A stretch of 64,000 bases of DNA from the NCBI GenBank assembly GCA_031963445.1, contig JASSUH010000001.1, forward strand, positions 2,046,001-2,110,000, given 5' to 3'. Under the pieces are notes generated by a model. It did not search any database. It saw only the letters and a program-made list of their open reading frames with translations, and was not told the DNA's origin. Shown here piece after piece: positions 60,615 to 64,000 of the stretch. The DNA is from JASSUD01 sp031963445. GTDB taxonomy: Bacteria; Pseudomonadota; Gammaproteobacteria; Burkholderiales; Burkholderiaceae. Numbering within the stretch: position 1 is the stretch's first letter; each line of letters starts with the position of its first letter. A program made the position numbers and the translations under genes.

Positions 60615-60904
60615 CTCGCCACTCCTAGCCATTCAACGGCTAATTTTTCAGCTTGCAAGCGTGATAGGCCACCATCAAATTCTAAAATGGCTGCGCGTTC
60701 CTCGAATCTCTCGCACTCAACCTCATTCATGCTTTTTTTCGTGGGGACAGCGGGGACAATGGGGACAACCCCGTCAATACTGGGTTTCCCGTGTCCCCAC
60801 TCTGTTTTTAATGTTGGGGACAGTGGGGACAAAAGTCGAGGAGACTGTGCTTGCCACTCATTTTTTTCTCTATAGGATGAGATCCCCGAAAAATTGAATT
60901 TCAT
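60611..60904 (-). CDS. Small protein with a VP-rich segment encoded by GTCCCC repeats
   Basis: 97 residues; starts at ATGA overlap with the DUF927 gene. The middle (SPLSPTLKTEWGHGKPS, GVVPIVPAVPTKK) is encoded by repeated GTCCCC/GGGGAC units, while the C-terminus ERFEERAAILEFDGGLSRLQ and AEKLAVEWL is a conserved short helix found beside phage primases. The repeat part varies between relatives of this type, I believe. Function unknown. Confidence 0.65.
   Translation of the reverse strand: MKFNFSGISSYREKNEWQAQSPRLLSPLSPTLKTEWGHGKPSIDGVVPIVPAVPTKKSMNEVECERFEERAAILEFDGGLSRLQAEKLAVEWLGVAR
60742..60831. repeat. TGTCCCC repeat cluster 2, inside a coding region
   Basis: Repeated GGGGACA/TGTCCCC units with the same motif as 59739-59830, about 1 kb apart. 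Here the units are read as Val-Pro and Ser-Pro. Confidence 0.8.
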
Positions 60905-63255
60905 TCCTCAGCCTCCCACATCGTGGAGGTGAAGATGTAAACACGCGTGCTTGCTTCAATACCGGGCAGCCTAACCTTTTGTGTCGTTCGTCCATCTCCA
61001 CCTAATGCCAGCCATCCCGCTTTTTTTAACGCGCGATCGACTGCTTTGGCGTCAAATCCCTGGCATACCTCTCGCTTGAAGGCTTCGGACAACACTATGT
61101 ACTCTCGTACCTTGCCTTTATAGCGATAAAAACCTGCCCGGTTCAGGATGCGTTGATCTGTCTCAGCGTTCATATCTTCAAAGCGACTTGCGCCATGCGT
61201 TTCAAAGAATGCTCGAACCTGCGACAACATGGCGCGTTCCTCTCGGTTAGCTGTGCCGCCAAACGCATCTAGCCACGCCGCAAAACATTTTTGCGCAGCC
61301 GTTATCGCTTCGCCCTCAGGCCAGCCCGTTAACCCGTAGTGCGTTGCTAACTCCCCTGCTACTGCCACTAATGCAAACCGTCTGGCGACCCGCAGCACCT
61401 GCCCGGCTGCTTCCTTAGGGGCGGTTTCTTCCACAAAATGACGCATACTTTCTGCCAGGTAGCCTGCCAGCTTAGGGCGATCGTTCACGATACAGCGCAA
61501 CCATTCGATCCCGACCGCGCCATGGTAGTGTGTAGCCGCCTCCTGCAACGCTAAGGCTAACGCCGCTGGCGTGGGATGGTGATGAAGTTCCTCAAAAGCG
61601 CCCATCCCAGCTCCCGCATCAACCTCTATATCGGCTAATCGAATTTCTTGTCCCACATTGGCTTTTTTCCCTGCTCGCGCCATCAAGGCGCTTAGCGATT
61701 CTTCACCCGCAGACAGGAACACTAAACGCCAACGCGCCGCTTGTCGTGCTGCGCCGATACGAGAGGCACGTGTTTTACCTTGTCCATTAGCCAGTAGATA
61801 GGCCGCTTCTCCCGCTTCTTTAGGGTCGAGTTGGGACAGTTCATCTAGAATAAGCAGCCCATCGTTATGCAAGGCAGCTAAGCCTTCTAAGCCGTTTGCC
61901 GTGGCTCGCCACAATCGAGGATAGGTGGCAGGGCCGCCCCAAACGGAAGCGGCGACTTTTAAGGCGGTGCTTTTGCCAGAAGAGGAACTTCCCCGCAGAT
62001 GAAACCCCCCGGAATCTTCACCGACTATCTCGGCTAACGCACCAGCGAAAGCCACAGAAAGAGCAAATACCAAGCGGGAATTGCCAACGGCTAAGGCGCT
62101 CACCGAGTCGCACCATTGATCGAGCGTGCCAGATGCTGATAAGGCAGGCTCCATCGCTTGGGCTTGTTGAAACACGATGATTTCATCGGTTTGTCCGATC
62201 GATTCATCAGGTGTGACATACACGCGGCCATGCCAGCCCAACCTATCTACGCAGCGTGCTTGTGCTTTAACTGGCCAGACTTGCAAATAAGCGACTAATA
62301 AATTACGCACTGCTTTCGCAGGCGAAATGGCTAATCCCAACCTAACGAGTTCACGCCGCACATCTGAATCGTCACCTTGTAACAAGGCCAGCGGCATCGC
62401 CCACTGGTGGCGCACTTGATCATCATCTTGCCAGGCAAGCAAGCGTCCCCATTCACAGCTTTTAGCATTACGCGTCTTGGCAATGACCGATAAAGGAGAA
62501 CACAACCACACAGGAGCTTTCTCGCGCCCATCTTTATCGCTATCGATAAAAAATACGCCTTCTTCTGAAAGCGCAAAGCGACCGTTGCCGTAAGGGCATT
62601 CATGATTGGATGCGGGTAAAGAAATGGGCGTTTCTTGAGGTAATAATTTATTGCCTGCTACGCAAGCCAGCTCGAGCACCTGGGCGGCCGTGGCCTCTGG
62701 ATTAGCATTGAGCCAATCGACCGCATCGCCTTTGGGCGCGAGTCCCAATAGCTCAACATCGATCACCCGCACAGAGCAACCTAACTTGAATAGCATTGCC
62801 TTAACCGCCTCGGCGTATTGCTTGCCTGCTCCATCATAATCAGGCCAGATCGTGACAGATCGCCCCGCTAGGACTTGCCAATCCGCTGCATCAGCAGAAC
62901 TTACGCCTCCGCTAGTGGTGGCGAGCATACCGATGTGCGCAAGCTTATCGGCGCACAGCTCGCCTTCGACGATCATCACAGGTTCGTCAAGGCGCATCGC
63001 TAATTCATGTAGTCGGTATAGCGGTTTACCTTTAGGGTAAGTCGGTTCGCCAAACGTAAAGCCTTGGCCATTTAACTTCATAGGGCGAATCCATTTTTTT
63101 CCCGTTTGCGGATGTTTGGCACGGATACGCCAATACAGCTGGCTTCCTTGGGTATCGGTGTAAGCATGTAAATCCTCGAACTTATAACCGTCACGTAGCG
63201 CCTTTGCAGCCAAGCGCTGCGCCGCTTGTTGAGGGGTTTCTTGGGCTGGCATCAT
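60901..63255 (-). CDS. Toprim/DUF927 helicase-primase of a phage- or ICE-type replication module
   Basis: 784 residues from the ATG at 63255, which overlaps the CHC2 gene stop (ATGA). The N-terminal part has a toprim domain: VMIVEGELCADKLAHIGMLA (Glu) and VTIWPDYDGAGKQYAEAVKA (Asp-x-Asp). The C-terminal part is a DUF927 helicase: FHLRGSSSSGKSTALKVAAS (Walker A), GLLILDELSQLDPKEAGEAA (Walker B), VFLSAGEESL (sensor). A final winged-helix-like region ends the protein. It would unwind and prime DNA for element replication, using the separate CHC2 zinc finger next door. It appears intact and is more GC-rich than the effector region. Confidence 0.9.
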   Translation of the reverse strand: MMPAQETPQQAAQRLAAKALRDGYKFEDLHAYTDTQGSQLYWRIRAKHPQTGKKWIRPMKLNGQGFTFGEPTYPKGKPLYRLHELAMRLDEPVMIVEGELCADKLAHIGMLATTSGGVSSADAADWQVLAGRSVTIWPDYDGAGKQYAEAVKAMLFKLGCSVRVIDVELLGLAPKGDAVDWLNANPEATAAQVLELACVAGNKLLPQETPISLPASNHECPYGNGRFALSEEGVFFIDSDKDGREKAPVWLCSPLSVIAKTRNAKSCEWGRLLAWQDDDQVRHQWAMPLALLQGDDSDVRRELVRLGLAISPAKAVRNLLVAYLQVWPVKAQARCVDRLGWHGRVYVTPDESIGQTDEIIVFQQAQAMEPALSASGTLDQWCDSVSALAVGNSRLVFALSVAFAGALAEIVGEDSGGFHLRGSSSSGKSTALKVAASVWGGPATYPRLWRATANGLEGLAALHNDGLLILDELSQLDPKEAGEAAYLLANGQGKTRASRIGAARQAARWRLVFLSAGEESLSALMARAGKKANVGQEIRLADIEVDAGAGMGAFEELHHHPTPAALALALQEAATHYHGAVGIEWLRCIVNDRPKLAGYLAESMRHFVEETAPKEAAGQVLRVARRFALVAVAGELATHYGLTGWPEGEAITAAQKCFAAWLDAFGGTANREERAMLSQVRAFFETHGASRFEDMNAETDQRILNRAGFYRYKGKVREYIVLSEAFKREVCQGFDAKAVDRALKKAGWLALGGDGRTTQKVRLPGIEASTRVYIFTSTMWEAEE

Positions 63256-63587
63256 CGTTGTACTTCCCATGCGCCTAAAGCCTTAGCCGCTTCGACAAAG
63301 CTCAATCCATACCGCTGCCGATGAAAGGCCAGCACATCGCCACCATGCGCACCGCAGGCCATGCAACGAAAACCACCGCTCTCTAGTCGTACACGCAATG
63401 AAGGTTGAGTATCGGCATGAAAAGGGCATAAAGCCGACTTCCATGCGCCACCACCGATGAGTTTTAGCCCCTGCTCTCGAAAATAATCTGCTGCATAGGG
63501 AAGTCGATCTCGTCTAAAAGCTTTTCGCTGAAGTTGACCAACTGCTAAATAAGACCGAGGTGCTTGTTTTAATGCCGCTTTCATCAT
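63252..63587 (-). CDS. CHC2 zinc-finger primase subunit
   Basis: 111 residues. CPFHADTQPSLRVRLESGGF and RCMACGAHGGDVLAFHRQRY form the CHC2 zinc-binding head of DnaG-type primases (Cys-His...Cys-Cys), here as a stand-alone protein. It pairs with the toprim/DUF927 protein encoded downstream with an ATGA overlap. Upstream it overlaps the AlpA gene likewise. Intact. Confidence 0.92.
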   Translation of the reverse strand: MMKAALKQAPRSYLAVGQLQRKAFRRDRLPYAADYFREQGLKLIGGGAWKSALCPFHADTQPSLRVRLESGGFRCMACGAHGGDVLAFHRQRYGLSFVEAAKALGAWEVQR

Positions 63588-63850
63588 TTCGCTCTCTCTG
63601 TCTGATAATTCACAGGATCAGCAAAATATCGATGTAGCTCTCGATTAGACCAAACGGCGCAGCGCTGCGATAAATGAAGGCGTAGAGGAAATCGACCTTC
63701 TAGCTCACGTTTACGCAAAGTTTCTCGGCTAAAGGGAAGATAAATTCTTAAACTATTCCAACGAGAATAGCCATCAAGGGGCAAGGCATCAGGGGGAAGG
63801 TAAGAAGATGGCAGGGTTGCTGGTATAGAGGATATTTTTTGATACGCCAT
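63584..63850 (-). CDS. AlpA-family regulator
   Basis: 88 residues from the ATG at 63850 (GAGG upstream). YSRWNSLRIYLPFSRETLRK, RELEGRFPLRLHLSQRCAVW and SNRELHRYFADP match AlpA winged-helix proteins of prophages and ICEs. First gene of the minus-strand replication operon; likely regulates it or acts in excision. 63851-64000 shows no further gene. Confidence 0.85.
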   Translation of the reverse strand: MAYQKISSIPATLPSSYLPPDALPLDGYSRWNSLRIYLPFSRETLRKRELEGRFPLRLHLSQRCAVWSNRELHRYFADPVNYQTERAK

Positions 63851-64000
63851 GGGTAAAACCTCGTTAAAGGGTGTTAAACATGGCGTTATTTAATAAGCAT
63901 CTACTACTTTAAAGGGGAAATGCAAAAATAAAAAATGAAATGCTAAAATGGATATTCCTTAGGATACTCATCAAGAATATTCAGTGCAGCGCTAATACGT

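Noticed and set aside
59739..60831. CRISPR array
   Set aside because: Repeats are 7 bp, irregularly spaced, in both orientations and partly coding; no cas genes.

Overview
The window looks like mobile, partly decaying DNA from an AT-leaning proteobacterium with an intracellular lifestyle. A Burkholderiales endosymbiont, such as those living inside fungi, is my best guess. This is inferred from a GC-rich relict of a Burkholderia-style dnaE2 gene, several eukaryote-like repeat proteins (F-box/LRR, LRR, NACHT-HEAT), a one-module NRPS, and the many genes with frameshifts or internal deletions. I could not test the taxon.

Layout. 1-3.9 kb: two minus-strand host-interaction or toxin-like genes, one running off the left edge. 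4-9.4 kb: a TetR/cupin pair, an LspA-like protein lacking a catalytic Asp, an OB-fold protein, a dead dnaE2 tail and an F-box/LRR protein. 9.5-30.8 kb: an F-type (SXT/IncA/C-order) conjugation operon, traL-E-K-B-V-A, dsbC::traC, trbI, trhF-like, trbC/traW, traU, traN. It is heavily damaged: traB is shifted at an A8 tract, traV and traA are frameshifted, dsbC is fused to the last codons of traC by a deletion, and traN carries an in-frame TGA. A 1,815-residue NACHT-HEAT gene sits between traC and trbI. A group II intron lies at the very end of traU and itself contains a second group II intron exactly inside its reverse transcriptase gene (a twintron). No traF, traH, traG, traD or traI follows.

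31.5-39.4 kb: a secondary-metabolite patch with a BKACE-like enzyme carrying a repeat insertion, a C-A-T-TE NRPS, and a phosphopantetheinyl transferase whose start codon is preceded by 34 perfect copies of a hexamer. The 3' end of a second, lost NRPS lies at 31.6 kb.

39.7-44.3 kb: a plasmid or ICE leading-region-like block with a DUF1845 protein, a small membrane protein, a relict of an AAA/VWA pair, ArdA-like and ArdB/KlcA antirestriction proteins, and a toprim primase. Four or five of these genes share an unusual leader: a strong hairpin followed by an anti-Shine-Dalgarno arm that pairs with the gene's own ribosome binding site. A further copy lies at 58.3 kb. This is the observation I rate highest.

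44.8-58.7 kb: unknown membrane and coiled-coil proteins, a dead IS5-type element with terminal repeats, an AlpA-like regulator, a tRNA 3'-end att-like site, a putative transglutaminase-fold effector, an LRR protein and an XRE regulator. 59-63.9 kb: a RelBE-type toxin-antitoxin operon with a truncated third gene, then a minus-strand replication module (AlpA, CHC2 zinc finger, DUF927 helicase-primase and small partners) in which most adjacent genes overlap by ATGA.
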